Program-made: the position numbers and the translations under genes
Origin: Candidatus Ruminococcus avistercoris
GTDB taxonomy: Bacteria > Bacillota > Clostridia > Lachnospirales > Lachnospiraceae
Direction: 5' to 3'
Assembly: GCA_019120315.1 (NCBI GenBank)
Contig: DWVJ01000008.1
Location: 1 to 64,000, forward strand
DNA: 64,000 nt
Part shown: piece after piece, positions 1 through 8,967 of the stretch
Layout: every line of letters starts with the position of its first letter
Numbering within the stretch: the first letter of the stretch is position 1
The notes under the pieces: model-generated
What the model was told of the DNA's origin: nothing
Databases searched by the model: none
What the model saw: only the letters and a program-made list of their open reading frames with translations

Positions 1-43
1 GACCGAAGATATGAGATAGCAGCGTAGCTTTTGCAACTCCGAG

Positions 44-114
44 AACCGGATAGGAAGTGAATTACTCCAAGTATCTGAAGTATCTCACAAAAGTTAGAGT
101 TTGACTATCCGGTT
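44..114. repeat. 10-bp perfect inverted repeat in the left intergenic region
   Basis: AACCGGATAG at 44-53 is matched exactly by CTATCCGGTT at 105-114, with 51 bases between. No ORF of note lies in bases 1-248. The pair may be a stem or the trace of a lost element; no transposase or target duplication is visible. Confidence 0.35.
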
Positions 115-248
115 GGTTATAAAGCGCTTACGAAATATATCATTCCTTTACTATTAAAAAATAGTTTTGTTGGGGATATTTTGGAAAGTTATACGTCTAA
201 TCTATGTAAAGAAAATAGCTGGCCGGCTAAAAAGAAGGTGGTGTTAAA

Positions 249-377
249 GTGACGTTTGAAACCTTGAGGAATGATAAGTATGCCAGAACATGGTTGATTC
301 GTATATTGATTAATGAGTGCTATACTCTTTTGCGAAAATCCAGGAAACTAATAAATTCTTTGAAATATGAAGTTTGA
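249..377 (+). pseudogene. ECF sigma factor fragment (region 2 only)
   Basis: A 42-codon frame starting at GTG encodes residues such as TWLIRILINECYTLLRKSRK, the conserved core of sigma region 2 in ECF factors. The rest of region 2 and all of region 4 are missing, so it cannot be a working sigma factor. Its stop overlaps the start of the next ORF, which looks like the partner anti-sigma gene, so this was probably a sigma/anti-sigma operon before internal deletion. It is too short for the ORF track. The identification rests on motif resemblance only. Confidence 0.6.
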
Positions 378-1690
378 AGATATGAAAAAAGACATTCCTG
401 AAACTCCGGAGTTCATCCATACAATGATTCAAAACGAAGTAAAAAAGCAGCTTCAGGACACACAAGTGGTTCATATACAGAAAAGAAAAAAATGGATTGG
501 TACAAAAGTTGCAGCCGCCGCAGCGGTATGTATACTGGCTACATCGACGATAGCCTATGCAGGTGTTAAATTATATCATAAGTACCGCTGTTGGAATTAA
601 GACAGATGACAATAATAGAAAAATTGATCTTCCGGAAAAAATCCATGATATAGATATTGCAGCAGGATATATTCCAGAAGGTATGGAGTGGATAGATAAA
701 TGGCATCTGGAGTATCCAGATCATAGCCGGACAGGAGGATTCAGTTTTGCATCTGCGTTTTTAGATGAGAATGATCTGGCAGAGGATGGATCTTTTAATC
801 AAAGAATTTATCTTCTTTGTCCAGATGTGTATCGTGTAATTACTGTTTATATTGGTGATGATATTACGAAAGAGGATGCCATTAAAGTAGCGGAAAACCT
901 TGTAATCACTGAAAATGATACCGAGATTGAAACAGCTGGTATGGCCACATGGAGCGAAATGGTTTCACCGGAAGAATTATCATCAGAAGGGACTTTGATT
1001 TCTGTAGAAGATGATAAACTGCCAGTATATCAGATTGGTGAGGAGTTTGATATGTCGGCAGTTGGTGAAGATAATCATGGAAATTATTTGGAAGCAGATA
1101 AGATTTCCGTTTGCGTGGATAGTGTTCAGGTGGCAGATGATTTGCAACTTCTGGATCAGAATCGTATTCCTGAAGAATGGAAAACCACAGTTGAGGCGGA
1201 TGGAAAAATAATAAACAATACGCTATCTTATATTAAGTCGGGCGATGGTGTTAATACATTGGATAAGATTGTAAAAACAGAAAGTGTGAAACAAAAACTT
1301 GTCTACGCATCTGTCACTTATGCCAATAAGACAGATAAAGAAATAAATCATATGCCTTATCTTGGCTCATTGATGTTGATGAACCATGAAGATGGAATGT
1401 ATCGAATTTACGTTCCAGAAGAACAGTCTGGTAATGATTATGACAGTATTATTTGGGATGGTGCTGCAAAAACAGCTGAAATGACATATATGAGCGTAAC
1501 TGAGGATTATGGAAATGGAGACAATTATATTTCCTCTTTAAATCCAGGTGAGAGTATCCAGGTGAATATGGCTTGGATTGTGAATGAGAATGATTTGGAT
1601 AATATGTATCTTAACCTTAATGGTGATGGAGCAGCATTTGAATTTTCGGAATCAATGTTAGACGTTGGATTAGTGGATATTCGTCAGTAG
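367..1690 (+). pseudogene. Frameshifted anti-sigma-like membrane protein
   Basis: Two overlapping frames make one protein. The first (367-600, 77 aa) gives a cytoplasmic N-terminus and a membrane segment (AAAAAVCILATSTIAYAG). The second (in frame from 557 to 1690) continues with an extracytoplasmic part that starts near GIKTDDN. It carries a DUF4367-like stretch (YIPEGMEW) and a C-terminal beta-rich domain. The frame changes between about 557 and 600, just after the membrane helix, so the sensor half is uncoupled from its anchor. With the sigma fragment upstream, this points to a decayed ECF sigma/anti-sigma module. The 3' end overlaps the convergent TetR gene by 7 bases. Domain names are from memory and tentative. 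Confidence 0.6.
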
Positions 1691-2268
1691 AGTTCCGGTG
1701 CGTTGCTGGCCAGATAGCGTGTGATGACCCTGTGAATCAGGCGGGCCATATGTTCCGGAGAGTCCTGTTGGCCACCGGACAGCCAAGCCTTGATGAGCCC
1801 GACGCAGCCGTTGAGGCAGAAGGCATAAAGGTAATTCATATTATGGGGATCAGTGGAAAGCTGGCGGAAGAGATCGGGCAGTACGGTTTCAGCCACCAGC
1901 TTTTCGATCTTTCCCACAAAGACCATATCTCCGTTGGGCCCCATAAGAGCCATACAGAGTTCTTTGTTCTGATACAAGATGGACAGCAGTTCGACGGCGA
2001 ATTCCAGAGAAGATCCTCCGGCGTCATGGGAGGGGAAATGTCCCTGTATCGTTTTCTGAATTTCGTCCATCAGTTCATTTTCGATACTTTCCAGCATCTG
2101 ATAAATGTCTGCGTAATGAAGGTAGAAGGTGGAGCGATTGATATCGACTTCCTCTACCAGTTCTTTTACGGTAATTTCTTTGATGCTTTTTTTCTGCATC
2201 AGTGTGGCCAGTCCGGCACGAAGCTGCGCTCTTGTTTTACGGACGCGGCGATCTGTTTTTTCTGACAT
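1684..2268 (-). CDS. TetR/AcrR family transcriptional regulator
   Basis: A 194-residue protein with an N-terminal TetR helix-turn-helix (TRAQLRAGLATLMQKKSI, then INRSTFYLHYADIYQML) and a ligand-binding C-terminal half of the type seen in small TetR proteins. I start it at 2268 rather than 2382 because the reverse strand carries GGGAGG seven bases before that ATG and the residues upstream are not TetR-like. It is divergent from the YhgE/Pip gene, with about 180 bases between, and TetR genes beside YhgE/Pip genes commonly control them. A perfect 12-bp palindrome lies in the shared intergenic region. The ligand is unknown. Confidence 0.85.
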   Translation of the reverse strand: MSEKTDRRVRKTRAQLRAGLATLMQKKSIKEITVKELVEEVDINRSTFYLHYADIYQMLESIENELMDEIQKTIQGHFPSHDAGGSSLEFAVELLSILYQNKELCMALMGPNGDMVFVGKIEKLVAETVLPDLFRQLSTDPHNMNYLYAFCLNGCVGLIKAWLSGGQQDSPEHMARLIHRVITRYLASNAPELY

Positions 2269-2349
2269 AAAATTCCTCCCTGTTATGAGACAGATAGACA
2301 TTTTTAAAAAGTGTGTGCAGTAGTCGGCATTTGTTGGGGAACCTGATGG

Positions 2350-2418
2350 TTGTATCTTATTTTTTCTTTTAGTATAATGCATCCTGTAATAAAAATCAAC
2401 ATGACGTCTATTAATAGA
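2350..2418 (+). promoter_or_regulatory. Promoter and candidate TetR operator for the YhgE/Pip gene
   Basis: TTGTAT at 2350 and TATAAT at 2373 are spaced 17 bases apart and point at the YhgE/Pip gene. Downstream, TCTATTAATAGA at 2407-2418 is a perfect 12-bp palindrome about 30 bases before the start codon, where a bound repressor would block elongation. Assigning it to the divergent TetR protein is inference. Confidence 0.5.
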
Positions 2419-2447
2419 AAAATTGTCGAGGTAAAAGAAGGGATATT

Positions 2448-5400
2448 ATGATAAAAGAAGAATGGAAAAGTCTGTTTCGTAACAAAATTCTCTTGTTAGT
2501 AGTGCTGGTGATTGCATTGATTCCAGTTATTTATGCAGGGTTGTTTCTGGCATCCATGTGGGATCCATATGGAAATGTGGATAAACTTCCGGTGGCGGTG
2601 GTGAATGAGGACTGTCCGGCAGAGTATCGGGATGTTACGCTTGCCGTGGGAGATGAACTTGTGGAGAAGTTACGGGAGGACGGTTCCATGGCATTCCATT
2701 TTGTGGATCAGCGGACTGCTGATGAAGGATTAAAAAAGGGAATTTATTACATGGCGATTACCATACCAAAGGACTTCTCGGCCAATGCAGCCACGGTGAT
2801 GGATGATCATCCAAGAAAAATGCAGCTGAACTACAAAATTAACCCGGGAACAAATTATATCGCTTCCAAACTAAGTGAAACGGGGATGGAAAAGATCCGG
2901 ACAAGCGTGGCAGAGGAAGTGACGGAGACTTATACGGAAGTTATATTCGATCAGATCGATGCGGCCGGCGAGGGGATGCAAAAAGCGGCTGATGGAGCCG
3001 GACAGATCAAAGAAGGAGTAAAGGATGCGTCTGCAGGAAATAAAACTATCTCAGATAATCTGAAGAAACTGGCGGACAGTACGCTGACCTTTCAGAATGG
3101 GACAGAAGAACTGACAGAAGGCATCGGGGCGTATACCGCAGGAGTGAACCAGCTCCATGAAGGTGCGGGGCAGCTGAACCGCGGCGTCAGTTCTCTGACA
3201 GACGGACTGCCGGATCTGCTGAATGGAACCGGTACATTGAATCAGGGGGTTCAGGACTATACGGCAGGCGTGAGCAGGCTGTATGACCATTCCAGAGAAT
3301 TGACAGAGGGAAGCAGTCAGGCAGCGGACGGTACGCAAGCTTTGGCCCAAGGAGCAGCTGCTCTGGAAGATGGAGCACGGGAATATATGGCAGGGGTGAC
3401 ACGGTTGACAGATGGCCTTTTGGGGACAGAGAAAACCGTGGGCTATGTGGAAGGTGTGAAACAGCTGACAGATGGTCTGCTGGGAGATGGGACAAAGACA
3501 AATCCGGGGTATATTCAGGGGGTGGAACAGCTGGAAAAAGGAGTTTTACAGTTGTCCGGTCTGGAAAATCTGGGTCAGATCCACAGTGCAGTCATACAGT
3601 TGGAGAATGCGGTATCCGGGGAGAAGGAAGGTACATTGGAACAAGGCGCCCGGGAACTGACTTTTTCTTTAAAGAGCATCAGTGATCAGGCTGCTCTCCT
3701 GGAGACCAGCGCCGATGCGAAAGAAATGCAGACACTGTTTCAAAAAATAGCAGAGACTCAAAACGAGATGCTAACCGCTGGGCAAGTGATGGAGACGGTT
3801 TCGGAAGGAATGGAAGAATCATCAGAGACAATTGCCGCCGCCGCCAAACTCTGCGATATGACAGCGGAAGATGTGGACGGATGGGGGGAAAATTTGAGCG
3901 AATCGCAGCGGCAGTACAGCGGGGTGACCTCCGATGCTGTTTCAGAAGGAAATGATAAAATTGCCCGGGTCAATCGACGGTTGGCAGATGGGCATATGGC
4001 TTTTCAATCTGCGGCTGAGAAGCTTTTGGACATCAGCGCCGCATCTTCTGATGATGGAACTGTAACGGTTTCTGCGGAGGTATTAAATCAGCTGGCGGAT
4101 TCTCTAAATGCGGCCGGAGACAGTCTGGCAGAGGAAGAGCTGTTAAATGCCGGTGATTACGAAAGCAGGGTCGGGCAGATTTCTGACCAGATCAACGGGG
4201 ATATGCAGACAGAAAGAGAAACTGCCCTTTTAGCTGCAAAGGAATTAAATCAGATGACAGAGGGACTGAAGCACGAGGCACAGTCCATAGAATCAGAAAA
4301 GTTGCATATGAAAGACAGCGCAGAGGAAATGAAAGAGCGTGCAGCGGCCGTTCCAGCAGGATTTTCTCAGGACTCGCTGAAAGAATTGTGTGAGGATTTG
4401 AAAAAAGCGTATCAGGGGTCTGCCGCACTTTTAAAGGGGATACAGCAGACGGGAAACGGGCTGGATCAGCTGGAAAAGGGGACAGCATCTTTTCCGCAGG
4501 CGGCTGCAGGCATCCAGGCTTTGAAAGAGGGGTTTAACACCCTCACAGAAAAGGATACGATCTTGTCAGAAGGTGCGCGAAAACTGCAAAGTTCTGCCGC
4601 TGCTATCTCTGCGGGAGCAAAACAACTGAAGTTTCATGGCGATGATTTCATGAAAGGTGTTTCTCAGGCAGCCGTGGGTGTGCAGGAGCTGGCTGACGGA
4701 ATGAAACGGCTGGATAGCGGGATTATCGACTATACGGACGGCGTGAAAAAGCTGGATCAAAACAGCAGAAAATTGAAAGAAGGATCCCAATCTCTGGCGG
4801 ATGGAGCCGGTGTTTTGGGAGAGGGAGCTTTGAAATTAAAAGAGGGGGCAAACTCTCTGTATGAAGGAACAGGAGAATTGACGGCTGGCAGCATACGGCT
4901 GAATGACGGTGCGGCACGGCTAAGCGGCGGCGCACAGCAGATTCACATTGGCGCCAAACAGCTGCAGGAAGGTTCGCAGGAATTGGGAACGGGTCTTGGA
5001 AAATTGTACAGCGGTTCGGATACGCTGAAAAACAGCCTGGCGGACGGGGCACGGCAGATTAACGATAATACTGTCAGGGAAGACAATATCAAAATGATTT
5101 CTGCTCCGGTGGACAGCCGGGAAAGTAAAATGACGGATGTTCCAAATAACGGCCATGCCATGGCGCCTTATATGATGTCGGTGGGACTGTGGGTCGGCTC
5201 TCTTGCTTTTTGTCTGATGTATCCGCTGACCGAATACCAGGGTAAACTGAAATCGGGTTTTGCCTGGTGGATGAGCAAAGCGTCTGTTCTTTGTCCACTG
5301 GCGCTGCTGCAGGGGGCGCTCTTAATATGGCTGCTTCATATTTTGGATGGATTTACGCCGGAACAGATGGGAAAAGCGATTTTGTTTTCCTGTCTGGTAT

Positions 5401-5759
5401 CTGTGGCTTTCACTTCGATCATGTATTTCTTCAACGTCTGCCTGGGAAAAGTGGGAAGTTTTCTGATGCTGATATTCATGGTAGTACAGCTGGCCGGATC
5501 GGCGGGTACTTATCCGGTGGAATTGTCTCCCGGTTTTGTTGCCCGGATACATAATCTGGTGCCGTTTACGTACACGGTGAATGCATTTCGCAGCGTGATC
5601 TGTGCGGGAGAAAGTATAGCGGTTCCGGCGGCAGTCATGATCGCACTTACGCTTGTGTTTACGCTTTTGACGATTTTGCTGTTTGATTACCGGTCTAAGA
5701 AAATAAAAAGGGGCGAGAGGACGGTATACGATTTCCTGGAGAAAAAGGGGTTGGCGTAA
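2448..5759 (+). CDS. YhgE/Pip-family membrane protein, very long
   Basis: An 1103-residue protein. One N-terminal membrane helix (about 12-35) is followed by the YhgE/Pip start region (KLPVAVVNED). Then comes about 800 residues of extracytoplasmic heptad-like repeats of the form DGAxxLxxGAxxL, and a C-terminal ABC-2-type membrane domain (about residues 905-1085). Family members act as phage-infection proteins (Lactococcus Pip) or resemble export machinery, and the true role is usually unknown. The long coiled stalk suggests a structure that spans the cell wall. It is a single gene with an AAGAAGGG ribosome binding site, divergent from a TetR gene that probably represses it. The frame is intact. 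Confidence 0.88.
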   Translation: MIKEEWKSLFRNKILLLVVLVIALIPVIYAGLFLASMWDPYGNVDKLPVAVVNEDCPAEYRDVTLAVGDELVEKLREDGSMAFHFVDQRTADEGLKKGIYYMAITIPKDFSANAATVMDDHPRKMQLNYKINPGTNYIASKLSETGMEKIRTSVAEEVTETYTEVIFDQIDAAGEGMQKAADGAGQIKEGVKDASAGNKTISDNLKKLADSTLTFQNGTEELTEGIGAYTAGVNQLHEGAGQLNRGVSSLTDGLPDLLNGTGTLNQGVQDYTAGVSRLYDHSRELTEGSSQAADGTQALAQGAAALEDGAREYMAGVTRLTDGLLGTEKTVGYVEGVKQLTDGLLGDGTKTNPGYIQGVEQLEKGVLQLSGLENLGQIHSAVIQLENAVSGEKEGTLEQGARELTFSLKSISDQAALLETSADAKEMQTLFQKIAETQNEMLTAGQVMETVSEGMEESSETIAAAAKLCDMTAEDVDGWGENLSESQRQYSGVTSDAVSEGNDKIARVNRRLADGHMAFQSAAEKLLDISAASSDDGTVTVSAEVLNQLADSLNAAGDSLAEEELLNAGDYESRVGQISDQINGDMQTERETALLAAKELNQMTEGLKHEAQSIESEKLHMKDSAEEMKERAAAVPAGFSQDSLKELCEDLKKAYQGSAALLKGIQQTGNGLDQLEKGTASFPQAAAGIQALKEGFNTLTEKDTILSEGARKLQSSAAAISAGAKQLKFHGDDFMKGVSQAAVGVQELADGMKRLDSGIIDYTDGVKKLDQNSRKLKEGSQSLADGAGVLGEGALKLKEGANSLYEGTGELTAGSIRLNDGAARLSGGAQQIHIGAKQLQEGSQELGTGLGKLYSGSDTLKNSLADGARQINDNTVREDNIKMISAPVDSRESKMTDVPNNGHAMAPYMMSVGLWVGSLAFCLMYPLTEYQGKLKSGFAWWMSKASVLCPLALLQGALLIWLLHILDGFTPEQMGKAILFSCLVSVAFTSIMYFFNVCLGKVGSFLMLIFMVVQLAGSAGTYPVELSPGFVARIHNLVPFTYTVNAFRSVICAGESIAVPAAVMIALTLVFTLLTILLFDYRSKKIKRGERTVYDFLEKKGLA

Positions 5760-5786
5760 AAGCAGAATGTAGGCAAAGGAATCTCC

Positions 5787-5815
5787 TTGACAAAATAGAC
5801 CGACTAGTCTATTAT
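5787..5815 (+). promoter_or_regulatory. Promoter with overlapping TetR-type operator
   Basis: TTGACA (5787) and TATTAT (5810) are 17 bases apart. Between them sits TAGACCGACTAGTCTA (5796-5811), an inverted repeat with TAGAC/GTCTA arms. Its position inside the promoter spacer fits repression by the TetR protein encoded immediately downstream; TAGAC-type arms recall LmrA/YxaF-class operators. Confidence 0.7.
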
Positions 5816-5852
5816 TTAAATGTAAAAGAAAGAGAAATGGGTATGATGGAAG

Positions 5853-6419
5853 ATGAAAAAAGGAGAAGCATCAAAAGCAAAAATTGTAGAAGCGGCAGGA
5901 GAATTGTTCTGGAAGCAAGGGTATGCTGCGACGGGAATCCGTGATATTCTTGATGCCACCGGTCTGCCTAAAGGGTCTTTTTACTTCTATTTTAAAAGTA
6001 AGTCCGATGTGGCCAGGGAGGTCATCGGATATTACAGTCGGTTGATTATTGATGTTTTAAAAGATACGGAGGAATTGGCCGATTCATGGGAGGCGTTTTG
6101 CGACGCCTTCCTTTGTGCGTTTGAAGAAAAGCTGAAGGATAAGCAGTATTACGGCTGTCCGCTGGCAGTCCTGGGTATGGAGCTTGCCTTCCAGGAGGAG
6201 TTGGCAGAATCTTATTGGGAAGCTATGGATCAGGTCAGAGCAATATTTTTCCAGGTGCTGCAAAAAAGTGGAGTGTCCGGCGAAAAACTGGAAGCGGCGG
6301 CTGATTTTGCTTTGACGGTTTACGAGGGCAACCTTCTGCTTTATCGAATTTCCAGGGATCGAAACCGGCTGGAGAGGATGAGATATCAGATGAAACAGAT
6401 TGTCAGGGAGGAAGTGTGA
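5853..6419 (+). CDS. TetR/AcrR family transcriptional regulator
   Basis: A 188-residue TetR protein. The N-terminal helix-turn-helix is clear (KIVEAAGELFWKQGYAATGI, LPKGSFYFYFKSKSDV), and the C-terminal half (about 80-188) resembles LmrA/YxaF-type ligand domains. It leads an apparent operon: the stop TGA overlaps the ATG of the DUF3786 gene. The inverted repeat inside its own promoter suggests autoregulation that would also control the downstream DUF3786, DUF1638 and flavodoxin genes. The inducer is unknown. Confidence 0.88.
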   Translation: MKKGEASKAKIVEAAGELFWKQGYAATGIRDILDATGLPKGSFYFYFKSKSDVAREVIGYYSRLIIDVLKDTEELADSWEAFCDAFLCAFEEKLKDKQYYGCPLAVLGMELAFQEELAESYWEAMDQVRAIFFQVLQKSGVSGEKLEAAADFALTVYEGNLLLYRISRDRNRLERMRYQMKQIVREEV

Positions 6420-7057
6420 TGACGGTAAAAGCAGAAACTTCTAATTATGAGAAGATGAAAAATGACATGGCAAAGGTATTTCTTAAGTATGACCGGGAGA
6501 CAATGATCAAAAAGTTTGATCTGTCGTACGATGAGATTTTTCTGTACCTTGTATGCCTGAACCGAAATTATCGGATCAGCTGTCAGACGGGTCAGGTGAG
6601 TTGGTCGGAGGATGGTTTCCGGACGGAGGAGAGCGCGGGATATAATGAGGCGATGACTATCTACGATGTGCTTTGCAGCTCCAAAGAAGACTGCCGTCTT
6701 CTGGGAGAGTGGGTAAATGTAAACAGCCTTCCAGCTGTTTTGGGCGGTAATCTGAAAAAAGGAGGCGATTTCTTTCAGCATGCTGCCGATTATTTTGACG
6801 GTAAGACGAAAGAGCTTGCCAGAGCCTGTGAAGCGTTTGGCGGGAAAAAGCTGGAGAGAGGAGATGTGGCCTATGAACTGGCGCTTTTTCCTTTCCTTCC
6901 GGTCATCGTGAGATTCTGGGAGTCGGACGAGGAATTCCCGGCCAGTCTGCAGATTCTGACAGATAAAAATATGCTGGATTATATGCATTATGAAACGGTA
7001 ATGTTTGCTCTGTCCCATCTGATGAGCCGGCTGAAAGAAGAGATGGACAGGGGATGA
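6419..7057 (+). CDS. DUF3786 domain protein
   Basis: A 212-residue soluble protein that fits the DUF3786 family: an early FDLSYDEIFLYLVCLNR stretch, a central GDFFQHAADYFDG segment, and a late FPFLPVIVRFWESDEEFPAS motif typical of the group. The function is not established; members occur in anaerobes, often near corrinoid or metal-linked genes. I prefer ATG 6419 over GTG 6416 because GGGAGG sits seven bases before it. It overlaps the TetR stop and lies four bases before the DUF1638 gene, so the three are co-transcribed. Confidence 0.75.
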   Translation: MTVKAETSNYEKMKNDMAKVFLKYDRETMIKKFDLSYDEIFLYLVCLNRNYRISCQTGQVSWSEDGFRTEESAGYNEAMTIYDVLCSSKEDCRLLGEWVNVNSLPAVLGGNLKKGGDFFQHAADYFDGKTKELARACEAFGGKKLERGDVAYELALFPFLPVIVRFWESDEEFPASLQILTDKNMLDYMHYETVMFALSHLMSRLKEEMDRG

Positions 7058-7061
7058 AGGA

Positions 7062-7580
7062 ATGCTGACGAAGGATAATACAGTGATTCTGGCTTGTACT
7101 TCCATGCTTCTTCACGTGGAAGCAGCCCAGAAAAAAATGAAGACAGATTTTCCTGTTATCGAAGCAGACCGGGAGTACCATGTGGAGCCTCAGAGCATGA
7201 AGCAGTGTCTGCGGAATAAATTGGCAGAGCTGCCTGATTCTGTGGAAAATGTGCTGGCAGCGATGGCTTGCTGCGGAGGTTCCTGGGATGGAATAAGGGC
7301 AGAGAGAAAAATTGTGATTCCAAATATGGACGATTGTATCACCATGCTGCTTCACACGGATGTGGATATTATTGATACAGGCGCGTATGACTGCTACAGC
7401 GAAAAATTTGCCGTTCAGGCACAGGAAAATGCGGATTTGATCCGCTGTATTCTGGATTATGTGCCGGGAAGCAACCGGATCCTGGAAAAGCTGGTGTCCG
7501 GGAAATGGGATGAACAATTCGTGATTTTTGAGAAAGGAGAAACCATAGGATTTAAAAATTTTTCTATGGGATTATATTGA
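7062..7580 (+). CDS. DUF1638 domain protein
   Basis: A 172-residue protein with the DUF1638 pattern: an N-terminal VILACTSML strand, a central AMACCGGSW segment, and the IPNMDDCITMLL motif. Conserved Cys and Asp residues in this family suggest metal or cofactor binding. Relatives are often found near corrinoid-dependent methyltransferase genes in methanogens and acetogens, but no such enzyme is seen here. It is somewhat short for the family at its C-terminus. Its stop overlaps the ATG of the broken flavodoxin gene, so the operon originally continued. The function is unknown. Confidence 0.72.
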   Translation: MLTKDNTVILACTSMLLHVEAAQKKMKTDFPVIEADREYHVEPQSMKQCLRNKLAELPDSVENVLAAMACCGGSWDGIRAERKIVIPNMDDCITMLLHTDVDIIDTGAYDCYSEKFAVQAQENADLIRCILDYVPGSNRILEKLVSGKWDEQFVIFEKGETIGFKNFSMGLY

Positions 7581-8072
7581 TGAAAGTTTCAATTATTTAT
7601 GTAAGTCAGACAGATAATACGGAAGCAGCAGCGGAATATATCGAAGACGGAATCCTGGAAAATATCCATTTATTCAGGTGAAAAGAATGGACATCAGTGA
7701 AGATGAAGTGGATGTAGAATTTTTACAGACCAGCGATGCGGTGATATTTGGGTCTCCGGTATACTTTACCAGCATGAGTTGGGAGCTGAAACGGTGGTTT
7801 GACAACAGTTTTCGGATTGACCTTGAGGGTCGGTGGGAGCCGCATTTGTTACAGCGCAGTCGCCTGTCGGGGGAACGGATACTGCGCTGATGGAAATGAT
7901 CAGACATATGTTGGCCAAAGGAATGCTGGTTTTTTCCGGGAAGAGCGGCAGGTTTCAGATCGGAGCGGTAGCTCTGGCTCAGAATATAGATGCGTCGCAA
8001 AAGACGCTTGCGGCTTTTGGAGCGTCCATTGCAGAAAAAGCGATTCAGTCAGGCGGAATAAAAGGAATGTGA
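7580..8072 (+). pseudogene. Flavodoxin-like protein, broken by frameshifts
   Basis: Three frames join into one flavodoxin-fold protein. The N-terminal strand and FMN phosphate loop (MKVSIIYVSQTDNTEAAAEY) stop at 7681. The middle (TSDAVIFGSPVYFTSMSWELKRWFD) runs in a second frame to about 7830. The C-terminal part (GAAFVTAQSPVGGTDTALM) lies in a third frame to 8072. Two small indels are therefore needed, near 7660-7680 and 7825-7835. The start codon overlaps the DUF1638 stop, so this was the fourth gene of the TetR-led operon. Loss of the redox member may leave the rest without a partner. Confidence 0.8.
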
Positions 8073-8152
8073 AATGTCATGCAGGAAAATATTTTACATA
8101 AAGCAGACTTTATATGGTAGAATAGTTTCTATAAAGAATCTCAGGGAGACGG

Positions 8153-8471
8153 GATGATCCAAAATTTCTGGAGGGAGACATTTTCCGGACGATAGTTCCT
8201 CTGGATGAAAAGTACTCTTTTGATTATGAAACAACACATGAAATCGTGAAGGAATTGCCGGAAAACTACCGGAAAATTACCGGAAAACTGCACAGAGAGC
8301 GAAAGAAAAATTATTGCAGCATTAAAAAGCAGGCCGGATATTACACAATCTGAGCTGGCAGAGAGTACCGGGCTGACAGTGGATGGAGTCCGGTATACAA
8401 TAAAAAAAGCGGGAATACTGAGCAGAACGGGATCAAACAGAAGCGGAAGATGGGTGGTTCATCTTTACTGA
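8153..8471 (+). pseudogene. C-terminal remnant of an AlbA/ATP-binding winged-helix protein
   Basis: The first frame (8153-8353) reads EGDIFRTIVPLDEKYSFDY and then a Glu/Asn-rich linker with repeats (PENYRKITGK). This resembles the end of the large ATP-binding/AlbA_2 DNA-binding proteins common in Clostridia. After a frame change near 8300 a winged helix follows (ERKIIAALKSRPDITQSELAE, then RSGRWVV) and ends at 8471. No N-terminal domain is present upstream, so it is a truncated and frameshifted leftover. It ends just before the thioesterase ribosome binding site. Confidence 0.65.
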
Positions 8472-8491
8472 AATACAAAGGGGGAAACATC

Positions 8492-8962
8492 GTGCAGCCA
8501 AAACATATATCAGATACTATGATCGAACAGGTATACCAGGTACGCCCGGAGCACCTGAATGGGTCAGGGAGACTGTTCGGCGGCCGTTTGATGGAATGGA
8601 TCGATGAGGTGGCCGGTCTGGTGGCTATGCGCCATGCTCAGAGCAATGTGATCACCGCTTCCGTAGACAATCTGAAATTTATCCGGGGCGTATACCAGGG
8701 AGATCTTCTGGTGCTCATTGGAAAGATGACTTATGTCGGGAATACTTCCATGGAGGTGCGGGTGGATACTTATGTGGAAACTCTGGATGGCATGCGCCGC
8801 CCCGTAAACCGGGCTTATCTGGTACAGGTGGCGGTGGATCAGAAGGATAAACCGGTTCGTGTGCCGGGCTTGATCGTGGAAACGGAATCGGAAAAAGCGG
8901 AGTGGGAAGCAGGTATCCGCAGGCGGGCGATGCGCAAACAGAGAAAAGAGGAAGGGTTTTGA
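8492..8962 (+). CDS. Hotdog-fold acyl-CoA thioesterase
   Basis: A 156-residue YciA-like thioesterase that hydrolyses acyl-CoA thioesters in the cytoplasm. The sequence shows the hotdog pattern: HLNGSGRLFGGRLMEWIDEVAG with the catalytic Asp in the long helix, then ASVDNLKFIRGVYQGDLL and MEVRVDTYVE. I start at GTG 8492, seven bases after AAGGGGG; the ORF track start at 8450 adds residues that belong to the upstream winged-helix remnant. It is single, and convergent with the histidine kinase gene, leaving only five bases between the stops. The natural substrate is unknown. Confidence 0.87.
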   Translation: MQPKHISDTMIEQVYQVRPEHLNGSGRLFGGRLMEWIDEVAGLVAMRHAQSNVITASVDNLKFIRGVYQGDLLVLIGKMTYVGNTSMEVRVDTYVETLDGMRRPVNRAYLVQVAVDQKDKPVRVPGLIVETESEKAEWEAGIRRRAMRKQRKEEGF

Positions 8963-8967
8963 CAAAA

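Noticed and set aside
1732-2265. 177-residue plus-strand ORF
   Set aside because: Antisense to the TetR gene, with no family resemblance.
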